Made by a program: the position numbers and the translations under genes
Notes under the pieces: generated by a model
What the model saw: the letters and a program-made list of their open reading frames with translations, nothing else
What the model was told of the DNA's origin: nothing
Database searches by the model: none
From: Aradus depressus
Taxonomy: Eukaryota; Arthropoda; Insecta; Hemiptera; Aradidae
Reading direction: 5' to 3'
Assembly: GCA_963662175.1 (NCBI GenBank)
Contig: OY759217.1
Location: forward strand, 17,424,562-17,488,561
Length of the DNA: 64,000 nt
Part shown: positions 12,501 to 21,815 of the stretch, piece after piece
Layout: every line of letters begins with the position of its first letter
How positions within the stretch are numbered: the stretch's first letter is position 1

Positions 12501-15500
12501 TTTAATTCAACAAAAATAAATACATAATGTGTATCACTGTTAACGCCACTAAGTTGATACAATATATTGTGTATTTTCATTAGAAAGATTGAATGCATTT
12601 TTATTTTATTTTCTTGTTAATTGGGTATAGTATGTATTATAGTTTAATATTATGTCATATAATATTAAAAATTCCTTTGTACAATATGTCTTCTACTGTA
12701 AACTTTTTTTTATAAAATTATTATATTTTGTTTATTTTTGTATTTTCTTCATTTTATTATATTATTGACAACTCAAATATTTGTAAATGTTGTGTTAAGG
12801 TAAGACTTCCCCCCAACCGAGGGTCTTACCCAGAGGTCAGGGTGTCACAATCGTAGGTAATCCTAGGTAACCTGAGAATTGTATAAAACTGTCAACCTAG
12901 CAAACTTGAATGTCAGTTTTGATATTTGAGCTGATGATGACATAAGCCGAACCAGTACATATGTATATCATCAGTACATATATATGTTTGTGGAATTGGA
13001 TAATATAAAAGTTGAACAAGTTCATTGGTTTTCATATATTTTATTAGCTTTCCACTATATTGACACAGACACCAGAAATTTATTCTGACCTTAATAATTG
13101 TTTTCTTAATTTTCATGTAAGGGGAAAAACAAAAACAAACACTTATTATTTATCATTGAGATGTGAGTCTATCGTGAACTTCGCATGGCTTCCTAGCAAA
13201 AGACCTTTAAGCGACAAAGTCAGGAAGTAATTCACTACTTTCATCTTCTAGTCACAGCGCAGAGGCGCTATCTGCTGCGAGGACCAACAGCTGTTCAAAC
13301 CTTGATATGAAAGTCACTTGTCATTTGTGCTACATATTTAGGAATAATATAGAAAATTATCTTTGAACTAAACGTTATTATTGTACATAGTTGGCAACCC
13401 CATTGAGTGTGTGTTTGGTTTGTTATTTCCCTTATTGATGTCTACAAGTTGTAGTAATAATATTGAAGTTCTGTTAGTTCAAGGGGATGGTGGAGAGAGC
13501 GGGGCTGGTACAGAGAGGAAGCAGAACGGAGACCTCACTCTGCAGACTGACGGGGATCTGACAGGCAACTCTCAGGAGACTGTGGGGACCGCCTCCAGGT
13601 ACTCCAACCTCCCCGTCAAGAGGGATCACCTCTCCAACATGATGGTTCTAGGTAGCTATCCTTTCCTTCTTCCCAACTACAAATGTACAAGAAACCTCTT
13701 TGATTCAACCCAAGCTAGTCTTAAGATATTTTCGGTCTCCACTATATTGATCCCCCCCCCCATAGCCTTGATTCCGCTCATAATTGATGTGTCGTCCTTA
13801 TAAGGCTTTGAATTTACAAATGAGATTTTGTATCTAAGTCATAGGTTTTTGAAAGACTGAAAGATGATTAATAATTGAATTTATTGTTTTGAATAAAAAA
13901 ATAAAGTGCATTAACTTAATAGCTAAAATTAGATTGGGCGGCAAACATTTTTCTAAACTTAGTGTCCCAGACGTTTCAATTAAATTTAATAACCAGCCTA
14001 ATTGAAATTGGGTTATGAAACTGATGGTAACTCAGGAGATGCAAATAAAATAATTAATGAACTAGTAATAATAATAATTTTTATTGTTTAAAGGGATCAC
14101 ATCCCTATACAATTGAATCAGTGACCATTACTTTTACAATATTAACATAATAACGACACATATAAAGGAATACACATATAAAACAATAATGACACATATA
14201 AAGGAACCTTTAACAAACTAAATAAAAAACATAAAGAAATAAAATAAACGTAAAATAAATAAGTAATTACAAATTAATAATAATAGTAATAATGTAACAA
14301 AGACAGTAAATATGGAGTGGGGATGTAGGTATTGAATATCAATATAATATGTAAGTTGAAGTACATTATTATATTCATTAATATTTCTCTTATTGCCAAA
14401 TTAAGAATTTTTTTTATTATTTTCATGAGGTTGTTTGCTAACATATCGATTATTAATATTCTTCTAATTATATTTACTTACCTATTTTATATTATTTTAT
14501 TTCTGTGATGTATAAATTAATATTTACAATTGTATGATTTCAGTATGAACACAACCCCTATTGTAACGCTGATTCTTACACAATAGCAATAGTAATAGTA
14601 ATAAATTAATATTGTAATACTGATTCCAAAAGTAAATAAAAAAATTCTATGTGTCTGTGAACACGATAACTCCCGATAGAATATATAAATATAATTATCG
14701 ACACGAAATTTTATATGTGTATTCAGAATTCTCTAAGGACACGTACTGTTTTACAGCCAAATCGGTGACAGAGAGGATGGATGAGGAGGTTTAACAAATG
14801 TATTGACACGAAATTTCATATGTAAATTCAAATATCCTATAAGGACGACACTTATTAATTATCAGCGGAATCAGACTGTGGGGAGGGGGGATCAGAAGGG
14901 TTTAACTCAAAAATCCATACAACTGCCGATGTAATGAATGTGTCGACATGAAATTTCATATTTAAGTTCAAAATTTCATATGGATGGCACCTATTAATTT
15001 TCGGCGAAATCGGTCGAAGGGAAGGGGTGGACCAGAGAAGAGGGGTTCGACTTAAATACCCTAATAACTGCCGATGTAATGAATATATCGACAAAAAAAT
15101 TTGGTAAAAGGATTCAAAAGCTTTTATGTAAGACAAATATTGCGTTTTAGCCCAAACGGTCGATTGGTTTTGGAGGGAGAGCGAAAACGTCATTGATTAA
15201 TTCTTCCTGGGGAAGTACCATAGTCGGTCATTCACCGAAAATTTTTATTTAAACAATTATATTTGCTCTTCTTGTAGGAATTTGGGTTTGAATAAACATT
15301 GTGATGAAATATTTTATTGATTCATCCGCCCTATATAAAGGTTACAACTGAAGGCACACCACCCCATTCTGAGGTTGTTGCCCTTTAAGCTGTAGTAAAA
15401 GATGAAAACATTCATCAAATCATCGCGAAAAACCATGTTTTATTTTCTTCGTTGAAAATGTTAAAAGTTGACGATAAAAATATCGTAAATAGTTCAAAAG

Positions 15501-18500
15501 TTTAGTTTCCTAAATGTCAATAATATATTGCTCATATCTTTGTGTGTAAGTAAGTTAAAGAGAACAAGCTGCACAGAGATATTTAATGAAGTGAAAATCT
15601 TGCCAGTAGCTGCATTGTCTGTATTTGAAACATTAATGGTCATTGGAACAAATTGGAGACAATACTCCACCATTATGATAATAGGAAGAAAGAAGTATTT
15701 CAAATAACTGAACATTGTTTCTCTCTTCTGTAACAAGTATAACATAAAGGAATCAACTTCTTTAATAGTCTTCCTTACTTCCTCAAAAGAAAAGACACAA
15801 TTAAAAAAAGTTCAATTAAAACTGTTCATGGAGAAGAAGCCCTCTTTCGAAAACGGAATTTTTTCTCATTGTTGTTTAAAAAAGGTGGAAAATGACCATA
15901 ATTTAAAAGTCGTAATAAAAACTATAATTTTGCCTTTCATTTTCATTTTTTTGACGAAGTCCTTCAATGTCCTATCAATACTATTCAAATTTTTGTTTAA
16001 TATTTTTATTATTTTTTTAGTATCCACTACTTACTTTATTTTTATATAACAAATAAAAATAAAGTAAGTTGTGAGAAAATATAACAAATAAATTTTCTGT
16101 ATATACATATTTGTATATTTCGCTCTTTGTAACTTGAGGTCCTCCTGGCCCGTGATCTTACCGAAATATCATTCTGAATTTATATTAAAGAAACATAATT
16201 ATAAAATATTTATAATTTAAAATATAAATAGTATCTACTGTGTTAGGAATTTTATATATATTTATGGGAGAGGCCAGAAAGCATTTGTTGTTATCCTGAC
16301 AGTCGTGTCTGGAGTCCTGCATAAGTCGGGTAGGTCTGAGGCCTCCCTGCGTCAACGCAGGCTTGTGGCGGTGCCTGTTTACGTGTTTGGTCGAACTCTT
16401 TCCCCCTTCCCAAATTGCTTGTCATCAATTGACCATTGAGTAAATATGAATTACTTGCATTTCGATGGTCTATCTAGTTGACCCGTATTAACACACACCG
16501 TGGCTTAAGGCCCCTTAATACGCAAGCACACCTAAGAGACAATTATTCTGTTCATAAAGTGATCTGGATCAATGATTCAATATGGCATTTTAAAATGAGC
16601 AGCTATAACGTAATCGTTCCCGTTGTACTACCTCTAGGACTGGGTTACGCCCTCGGACCCTCACTCATCAGAAACTTTATGCCTTATTCTATGTTACTTG
16701 TTATTAAATTATATGTTTCAATTAAACAATGTTTTGTTGTTTGCTTCAGGCCGTGGTCAGTTCGGTGAGGTGTGCCTGGCTCAGGTGATAGACTCCGAGA
16801 CAGTGGTAATGGTGAAGGCACTCCAGGAGACCCGGGACGAAGCTGTTCTGATAGAGTTCAAACGAGAACTGGACCTGTTCGGGAGGGTGGACCATGCCAA
16901 TGTGGCCAAGCTCGTCGGACTCTCCCAGGAGCAGCATCCTCACTATATGATCCTTCAATACACTGACTGGGTAATTATTTATCTTTAGTATTGGATCAAC
17001 TCTAATCTTGGCTAGAAGAGAGGAGATGATCCTGGCCAGGCTTAGACTGACTCAGGGTGTGACAGACGTTCGAGGAGTGCCGAGGACTCGAGGGTATTCT
17101 CGAGGCACAACATACCAAAAAGCCTTCCTCAGGCTGTAAGGGACAGCCACTCTGTTATTGATAAAGTTCTTTAAAAGAGTTCTTGAAGCAAAAGGACCTT
17201 ATAAACAGGTTCAGAAGAAAAGAGGACAAGATATAAGAAAGGTGGTAGCGCGAAATAAATAATAATTAAGAGCTTTAAGTGTTGACCCCACTGAAGTACA
17301 CAATCAAACTGAGTTGACAACTTGGGGTCGCTCCTCTTCATCTGGTGGATTATTTTTTCCTTCTTCGGTTCTCTGTCCAGTGGCTAGGTCTGCCATAGAA
17401 GCCGCTTTGTCGGTTTCCAGAAGATCTTAGAATGGACGGTGCCTGTTCTGTGGTCTCCGTGGAAGGAGCTGTATGTCATTGTGAGGCGCCTGGTGCCAGC
17501 CAGTCGCCCCAGCCGCTCCCCAAGCTATTCATCTTTATTTCTATCTACTCTTTCAATAATTGTAGCAGGTCTTCTTTATCTTTTATTTTCATTCCAGTAA
17601 AATGTGTTGTTTTTATAAATCAAAAAGTTGTTTCGTACGGAGAGAATCGTTGAGAATCTCCTTGAATTTGAAGAGTTTTGTCCTTAAGGTCCTCCACCTT
17701 TCTTGTAGGGATCTATTAATCCAAATTGCGGTAAATCATGTAAATCTAGAAGTTGGTTCGTATGAAAACTTTAGCGTTTATATTGGCGTTGAGAATCTCA
17801 TTATTGTGTTTGAGTTTTTCCTTAAAGGCTACCTCTCTGTTTATCCCTCGCTCCTCCCTGTTAATTTATATCCCGATTAATTGTGGCTGTTTGTAAAACC
17901 GTTCGACATCTTTACAGATTCTGCTAATCGGACCACCTTCATGTCAATTTGATCCCATTCTGTACGCTCTATCCATTATTACATTATAATTGAGTTGTCT
18001 CTAGATATTTAATAATGTTATGTATAGTTAATAGCTAATGATGGACCTGATGATGGGACGTAAGAACGTCCCGAAACATCGTTGGGGGATAAAGACACTT
18101 CCGAAGCGTTTTCTTTGAAAAATAGTTACCTATCTTAATTTTTATTAAATTGAAAAATGTGTCTACTTATTATGAACGTATCTTGTATTATTATTATTAT
18201 TTTTATTTTATTTTTTTTTATATACTCATATTTTTAAGTATTTATTTGTACAGTTTTTATTAATTTAATTTTACTTTTTTTAATGTTTTTTTTTGTTACT
18301 ACTAATCATAGATGTGTTAGACTCAAGTAGTTATAAATCTAATTTATAAGCTATCATAATGTATAAATTCATTTGACGTATCCTATTACCATGTATTGGT
18401 TTAACGGAAATAAATTATTATTATTATTAATTATAAAGAGTTTTTTCCAGATGGTTAGTAATTGATATAGATAGATAATAGCTGTTTGTAAAACTCTGTT

Positions 18501-20512
18501 TTCAACAGTGAAGAGCCCCGAGCACTGCGTTGCGTTTATCTTCCTGTCATTATATATATTTTCCATAAAGATTTTTCCCACTGACGGAGTTTGGTTGATG
18601 GTGGTTGTAGGGTGACTTGAAGCAGATGCTCCTTGCCTCCCGCTTAGAGAGAAAGGACAAACCGAAGCCGCCTCAGCTGACAAGCCGTCTTCTGCTCGGG
18701 ATGGCCCATCAGATCTGTGCCGGGATGGAGGCCCTCTCCAATCACCGTCTTATCCACAAGGACCTGGCCGCCAGGAACTGTCTCGTCACATCCGACCTCT
18801 CTGTCAAAGTCTCCCTGTCTGCTCTCTCTAAGGATGTCTACCGCAAAGAGTATTTCCTACATAGAAATCAGGTAGCCTGTTTGTCTTTTTAATTGCAATG
18901 ATTATTTAGAAGAGAGACAAGTCAACAAAATAGAAGTAAAGAATGACGAAAAACCTCGTAGGTAGGAAATGACATAATTATATGTGTATAATAAAAACTG
19001 CGCTGGCGCTAATAGCTATGGTATGTGGCTTTTTCTTTCTTTTTTCAAAACATGTGTGATTTTGTTTTTTCTCACACTAACTCAGATTGACAAGCAATCG
19101 CCTCCCCCCAAGTGTTTGGATTTGTGATTTTTTTAGGCTTTTAAGGACATATTAAAGGAAACAAAATAGTTGAAGTTTAATTTATAATATTCTTCTCTTT
19201 ATAATTTTACTTATACTTTTTTTTTTAACAAAAATATTTATATAATTTAGGGATTTTGTTTTAAAGAAAATTAATATTAATTTTTAATGATTTATAAAAG
19301 AAATTTCACTCTTGAGAATTAAAGAACCAATCATTGAATCATATCGCGTTTTCAGTGGCTACAATATTGCTACCTCAGATTTTTTAAGGAAGGATTAATA
19401 TGATGAAAGATTTGATATTTTTGCTAATTTGCTTATTTTAAAATAAGCAAGTATAATAATTTGTATGCTTTTAGACTTTTTAGAGAAAGATGGAACAAAT
19501 GTGTAACAGTATTATTTAAGTAATAACCCTCATTTTTACTTTTTGCTTTTGTTTTGTTTTATCTTGTTTTATTTTTATTTTAATCAAGAAGTCACAGTTT
19601 TACTTAAGAAATAATTTAATTTAATTTAGGAACAATCGTTAAATTCTTTTTTGATTTCTTCTGTTGAAAGAGCAGTAGACTCAAAACCTACAGAAGGAAA
19701 TGCTTTTGTTCTAAAAGAATGTCAATAAAGCTATTTTATTTTTTATGCTTTTAGACAATCAATTAAAGTTAACATAAAGTGTACCGGATTCGGTTTACGC
19801 CATCGTCAGCAAGTGGCAAAGCGCAAATCGTTAATTTAAAAGGGAATTTTTTTTCTATAATGCTTTAACTATAAGGTGCTTGTTTTATTATAAACACATT
19901 ATAAAAAATTAAGAATTATCGCTAACTCACATCTGTGGTAAATTCGAAATGAAACTCATAAATAAATATATGAATTCATTTGTTTGTTCGTCTTTCCTCT
20001 GGTTAAGAAGCTCATTACATTGCTATAAAGCTTTTGTCGTCCCCAAAAAATCCCTCTGGATCCGCGCCCATGTAGAATCTTATTATTTTTCTTTATATTT
20101 TTTTCTTCATTATTTTATTATGTGTATTAAATTATGCAAAATTTACAACCAGGTTGTATGTAATCTAATATAATTAAATATAAATTATTATTATTTGCAG
20201 TTACTGCCAGTGCGATGGATGCCGTACGAGGCGGTTTCAGAGGACGACTACTCGACCAAGTCAGACGTGTTCTCGATGGGTGTGACCCTATGGGAGGTGT
20301 TCTCCTTCGGAAGCCTGCCTCACACCGGCCGATCTGACCAGGAGATCCTGTCCTCTCTGGAGTCAGGTGACCTCAGTCTCAGTCTTCCTCCGGAGTCTCC
20401 TCCCGGCCTACAAGAACTACTCAACAAGACACTCTCCAAGAGTCCCAATGATAGACCCCCCTTCTCCAACCTTGTTCTAGCCTTCTCCGACATACTCGAG
20501 AGGATCCACTGA
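3427..20512 (+). CDS. otk: off-track / PTK7-like receptor pseudokinase (gene-level, 5' end missing)
   Basis: Thirteen exons (3427-3563, 4505-4759, 5153-5243, 6241-6425, 8971-9083, 9183-9342, 10360-10507, 10701-10828, 11773-11961, 13478-13651, 16750-16970, 18611-18871, 20201-20512) have AG/GT borders and matching phases, giving about 789 residues. Order: C-terminal half of an Ig domain, four more Ig domains, one transmembrane helix, a hydrophilic juxtamembrane linker, and a tyrosine-kinase-like domain ending at TGA 20510-20512. The kinase keeps a glycine loop (GRGQFGEV), the VMVK lysine and HKDLAARN, but the DFG position reads LSA (KVSLSALSKDVY). This is the hallmark of the PTK7/off-track family, plasma-membrane Wnt/planar-polarity and semaphorin co-receptors thought to be catalytically inactive. 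Signal peptide and first half-Ig exons are not seen in 1-3426 and probably lie outside the window. The gene is convergent with the otd gene downstream. Confidence 0.92.
3895..4110 (+). repeat. DR1 dispersed repeat copy, diverged
   Basis: Shows the DR1 order: GTGTGTCTGTGGACCTGATA, AGAATGAAT, TTCAGCTAAATCGGC, and CAACTGCTGATGTATTGA. Lies in an otk intron. Confidence 0.6.
4364..4450 (-). pseudogene. short LINE relic
   Basis: The minus-strand reading MYRSEIWVSKKANERR resembles the LYG-E-W-LKKADERR block of LINE reverse-transcriptase proteins, with a stop just before. Only about 30 codons are recognisable. Confidence 0.35.
4505..4759 (+). CDS. otk: otk exon: complete Ig domain
   Basis: The acceptor is TTTGCAG and the donor is T|GTAAGT. 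The exon encodes a whole Ig-like domain: GSRVEVGCVG (first Cys), a VWSRAG tryptophan strand, and KKDEGLYSCHISN with the conserved D-x-G-x-Y-x-C motif. At 255 bp its phases match both neighbours. Confidence 0.9.
5153..5243 (+). CDS. otk: otk exon: N-terminal half of an Ig domain
   Basis: The acceptor is TTGTTTTCAG and the donor is CAA|GTATGA. It reads SQPMIQQNPLPVVIDEGSDA then LFHCEYSGNHK, giving the first Ig cysteine. It ends in phase 2 and joins the exon at 6241 through a split Lys codon (AA|G). The intron after it carries an RTE-like LINE fragment and a small tandem repeat. Confidence 0.85.
5361..5790 (-). pseudogene. RTE-like LINE 3' fragment
   Basis: On the minus strand the translation includes ILVHERKILCCIYRG, HDWRRRTNQELYALSPEPDV, RLRCAGHLARMGDHDVPK and GRPKVRWRDGV. 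The RL+CAGH-ARM...GRP+-RW-DGV pattern is the well-known C-terminal part of RTE-type/endonuclease-reverse-transcriptase LINE proteins. It ends near a TGATGATGA-type 3' terminus at about 5365. It is 5' truncated and lies in the otk intron between the two halves of one Ig domain. Confidence 0.8.
5945..6107. repeat. three-copy tandem repeat of about 54 bp in otk intron
   Basis: TACTCACGTTCTCATATTAT then ATGTTTATGAATAGATAAAA recurs three times (about 5950, 6004 and 6057) with small differences. Confidence 0.85.
6241..6425 (+). CDS. otk: otk exon: C-terminal half of an Ig domain
   Basis: The acceptor is GCTGTTGCAG and the donor is AAAG|GTACCA. It reads YSSVRWYRDGAPLRPGPR, then SDQGDYLCLV with the second Ig cysteine, and ends in a strand before the next Ig domain. 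Together with 5153-5243 it makes one Ig domain split by an intron. Confidence 0.88.
6610..6812 (+). repeat. left terminal inverted repeat of the Tc1-like element
   Basis: It matches the right end at 8036-8235 in inverse orientation with a few differences. Outer and inner direct repeats share GTTCAAAAGTATTTGCACAA, likely transposase binding sites. Confidence 0.87.
6952..7977 (+). pseudogene. Tc1 transposase, frameshifted
   Basis: ATG at 6952 starts MAPRT but meets TAA at 6967; the frame continues one base later (6968) as KLSQAVRGNIIFLRNQGKTY. An N-terminal helix-turn-helix with STVRYVIKRFEETG, the linker motif GRPR and a second HTH follow. A second frame change near 7340-7348 leads into the catalytic part: LFSDESKF (first Asp), FQQDDDPKH (second Asp) and NIIEYVW (Glu), with 34 residues between the second Asp and the Glu, i.e. 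DD34E. TAA is at 7975-7977. With two frame disruptions it cannot make a full transposase as read. Confidence 0.9.
8036..8235 (-). repeat. right terminal inverted repeat of the Tc1-like element
   Basis: Inverse copy of 6610-6812, including TTGTGCAAATACTTTTGAAC at both its inner and outer ends. Confidence 0.87.
8262..8745. repeat. foldback/direct repeat block in otk intron
   Basis: The segment 8262-8345 is the inverse of 8536-8600 and of 8680-8745 (ACTAATTTGTTTGTTATATT, TCTGTT, CTGAAGAAGG, CTAAACGTT blocks), while about 8440-8580 and 8615-8735 are direct repeats of each other. It belongs to the same motif class as other foldbacks here. Confidence 0.65.
8971..9083 (+). CDS. otk: otk exon: N-terminal half of an Ig domain
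   Basis: The acceptor is TTTATTTCAG and the donor is AAG|GTAGAA. It encodes EKLKFVPKPVSTHLELGTTR then KIHCKAHGATPPSVKWIK, with the first Ig cysteine and the core tryptophan. It ends in phase 0. The intron before it contains the Tc1 element and a foldback repeat. Confidence 0.87.
9183..9342 (+). CDS. otk: otk exon: C-terminal half of an Ig domain, with tandem NAGNAG acceptor
   Basis: It encodes GRSQEGEFPSHIQDINGTLH and KGWYTCIASNFQG, with the second cysteine of the Ig domain begun at 8971. The acceptor reads TTTTTTAGCAG, so splicing at 9183 adds a Gln codon and splicing at 9186 omits it; both keep the phase. The donor is G|GTCAGT. The upstream intron is only about 100 bp, the shortest in the gene. 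Confidence 0.87.
10360..10507 (+). CDS. otk: otk exon: N-terminal half of the last Ig domain
   Basis: The acceptor is TGTGTGCAG and the donor is AG|GTGAGC. It encodes VSPKFTMLPENPTDVSEGYP then VLMDCMAEGDPKPAIHWDKN, with the first cysteine and the core tryptophan. It ends in phase 2 and joins 10701 through a split Arg codon. Confidence 0.88.
10701..10828 (+). CDS. otk: otk exon: C-terminal half of the last Ig domain
   Basis: The acceptor is TTTCTACAG and the donor is AGAG|GTAAAA. It reads FQVLENGSLLISDAQLSDEG then KYGCTAGNSGG, giving the D-x-G-x-Y-x-C motif. It is the last extracellular Ig segment before the membrane-spanning exon. Confidence 0.88.
11080..11280. repeat. inverted repeat in otk intron
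   Basis: Arms 11080-11168 and about 11191-11280 are inverse copies (CTATTTCACAAAATAT; CCATCTTCAGCCATGACTTA and their inverses), with a deletion in the right arm. It carries the CTGAAGATGGTA motif twice. Confidence 0.75.
11773..11961 (+). CDS. otk: otk exon: transmembrane segment
   Basis: The acceptor is CAACAG and the donor is T|GTAAGT. After a Gly/Ser-rich stalk comes a hydrophobic stretch (VAVTLGAAGAYMLLVVGLMA), then a basic Cys/Arg stop-transfer (YCRCRSRRAKQ). This fixes the topology: Ig domains outside, kinase-like domain inside. Confidence 0.9.
11962..13477. other. otk intron between transmembrane and juxtamembrane exons
   Basis: AT-rich, mostly featureless. A CTGATGATGACATAAGCCGA motif at about 12931 belongs to the foldback/hammerhead-like class, with the trailing GTGGAATTGGATAATAT. 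Confidence 0.55.
13478..13651 (+). CDS. otk: otk exon: cytoplasmic juxtamembrane linker
   Basis: It encodes a hydrophilic linker with GDGGESGAGTERKQNGDLTL and ASRYSNLPVKRDHLSNMMVL, the last part just before the kinase glycine loop. Two acceptors (13477/13478 after TTAG, or 13483/13484 after CAAG) keep the same phase and differ by two residues. The donor is G|GTAGCT. The linker is consistent with PTK7-family juxtamembrane length. Confidence 0.82.
13652..16749. other. otk intron before the kinase domain
   Basis: Contains AT-rich sequence, a DR1 copy at 14646-15245, and a perfect hairpin CTTACTTTATTTTTAT / ATAAAAATAAAGTAAG at about 16029-16066. No exon seen. Confidence 0.55.
14646..15245 (+). 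repeat. DR1 dispersed repeat, nearly complete copy
   Basis: Contains all blocks in order: GTGTCTGTGAACACGATAAC, TCCCGATAGAATATATAAAT, GCCAAATCGGTGACAGAGAG, several ACTGCCGATGTAATGAATGT units, CGATTGGTTTTGGAGGGAGA, and GGGGAAGTACCATAGTCGGT followed by TCATTCACCGAAAA. The middle block is repeated at least twice. No credible coding frame. Confidence 0.8.
16750..16970 (+). CDS. otk: otk exon: kinase-like N-lobe
   Basis: The acceptor is TTGCTTCAG and the donor is TGG|GTAATT. It contains the glycine loop GRGQFGEV, the VMVKAL lysine strand, and the alpha-C helix region EFKRELDLFGRVDHANVAKL with a candidate Glu. It ends at YMILQYTDW, at the hinge. Confidence 0.92.
16971..18610. other. otk intron within the kinase domain
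   Basis: Holds a LINE relic near 17010-17090 and, at 18046-18080, CCTGATGATGGGACGTAAG followed by AACGTCCCGAAAC, a stem-loop motif of the foldback class. The 17270-17550 part is GC-richer without recognised coding. Confidence 0.55.
17010..17090 (+). pseudogene. LINE relic (RNase H-like C-terminal segment)
   Basis: The plus-strand reading ARREEMILARLRLTQGVTDV resembles the R+EE--LARLR-G-T--TH segment of Jockey-like LINE proteins. It has no longer open frame and lies in the otk intron between the two kinase exons. Confidence 0.4.
18611..18871 (+). CDS. otk: otk exon: catalytic-loop and activation-segment region
   Basis: The acceptor is GTTGTAG and the donor is CAG|GTAGCC. It begins GDLKQMLLASR, contains HRLIHKDLAARNCLV (the catalytic-loop Asp is kept), then KVSLSALSKDVYRKEYF. 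Aligned with the usual KIADFGLARDVY, the DFG triplet is LSA, so the Mg-binding Asp is missing. This is the strongest evidence that the protein is a pseudokinase. Confidence 0.93.
18872..20200. other. last otk intron
   Basis: AT-rich. Contains a 22-bp palindrome TTGCTTATTTTAAAATAAGC+AA at about 19428-19449 and a minus-strand GCTGACGATGGCGTAAACCG motif near 19791-19810. No exon seen. Confidence 0.5.
20201..20512 (+). CDS. otk: otk last coding exon: kinase-like C-lobe and stop
   Basis: The acceptor is TTATTTGCAG. It reads LLPVRWMPYEAVSEDDYSTK, SDVFSMGVTLWEVFSFG (typical tyrosine-kinase C-lobe), then PNDRPPFSNL near the end, with TGA at 20510-20512. The protein ends almost directly after the C-lobe with no long tail. 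Confidence 0.95.
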   Translation, partial: LLPVRWMPYEAVSEDDYSTKSDVFSMGVTLWEVFSFGSLPHTGRSDQEILSSLESGDLSLSLPPESPPGLQELLNKTLSKSPNDRPPFSNLVLAFSDILERIH

Positions 20513-20859
20513 AATGTTTAGACAAGTACTTTGTAATCATATTTGTGCAATTAGTTTATTTCATGAAAGGGGCTTTTTTTTTTTTTTGTTTTTCTTTTTT
20601 GAAAGGCGTATAAAAATTAGTCCATATGTCTGTATGAAATGTTGAAAAGCAAATTGGGCCTTTGAAAGATGCATTAGACAATAGAAGGAGTGAAAACAGT
20701 CAGATAACAAAAAGATGTGTAGGAGCAAACCAAAAGTTGATTCTGGGTAGAGTATAGCAAACATCATCTGTCAAATATTTATGTGGATTACCGCAGCAAA
20801 GACTACAATCTCTAAACTTCATTGCTTATCTGTTATCGCTGCTCTGTTAATTCGGAGAA

Positions 20860-20865
20860 AATAAA
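20860..20865 (+). promoter_or_regulatory. candidate polyadenylation signal of otk
   Basis: An AATAAA hexamer lies about 350 bases after the otk stop codon. It is the first canonical hexamer I see in the 3' flank, so it is the likeliest 3' end, but AT-rich sequence makes chance matches common. Confidence 0.45.
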
Positions 20866-21815
20866 GTAATAATGGATGTAAATTCAGCGTTTTATAATAT
20901 CTTAAAATACTGTATGTTTAAAAAGAAAAATATTTCTTTTATGGCCATGATATTAAAACATAATACACTTCACTAGTTATTCCGGAAACCACCAGCTATT
21001 TCGTTCACAAAATGAACATAATCATTTCCGTTCAAATTATTGATTAACAATGTTTAATATCTTATAAGATAAAAGAGGTCTTCATAATAACATACCATCT
21101 GATGTCTAATTGTTGAATTAAGGTGACTAATCATTGTCCCAGTAAACCACGGATTAATATTTAATATAAATAATTTCAGTTGTAACGTAATCTATGAAAC
21201 GTTTGAAATTATTCAAAACTATTGAAAGCTGCGCTTCTTTTTTTTGGTCAAAGTCGGTCACTAGTTAATGAAGAATTGTGTCTATAAATAGTCATTAATT
21301 CTTCATGTTTACAAAATAAGTACCTCTTATGGTTCAATTTACGTGCCTTTGTTTCCGAGCCATTGTTCCAATCTGGTTCAATTGAGACTATTTTCAAAAA
21401 TAACAACTATGGTCCAGTTGAGATAACTTTTTTTTTTTTAATCGGAAAATTCAGGTAGGACTAATTAAGGGAAACGAGTAGTACGGTGGTTAAATATAAG
21501 GAAAATTAGTGTTGTAAATTGTTCATTCAGTATTTGTAGATCTGATAATTGTACGCCAATAATTACTTCTACTATTAACTAAAATGTTGAGATTTTCTTT
21601 GTAAAACTGGATTTTTTGAATTTCTAGTATAATATATTATAATTGCTAATTTTATCTATAAAATGGTACATATGGTGATGTGAAACTACTTGATATTTTA
21701 CCCGATATTGTTTAAAATACGCTTCATAAGTTGAGTTGGACATATACATATATGTATATAATTATATATTATATACTTATAACATTTTGTAGTAGAAATA
21801 ATATTCACAACTTCT
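20866..21815. other. intergenic AT-rich sequence after otk
   Basis: I see no gene, RNA or clear repeat here apart from T runs; it leads into the foldback element at 21816. Confidence 0.5.

Noticed and set aside
14855..15193. 112-codon minus-strand frame in DR1
   Set aside because: It is the inverse of a non-coding dispersed repeat whose other copies do not keep the frame open.
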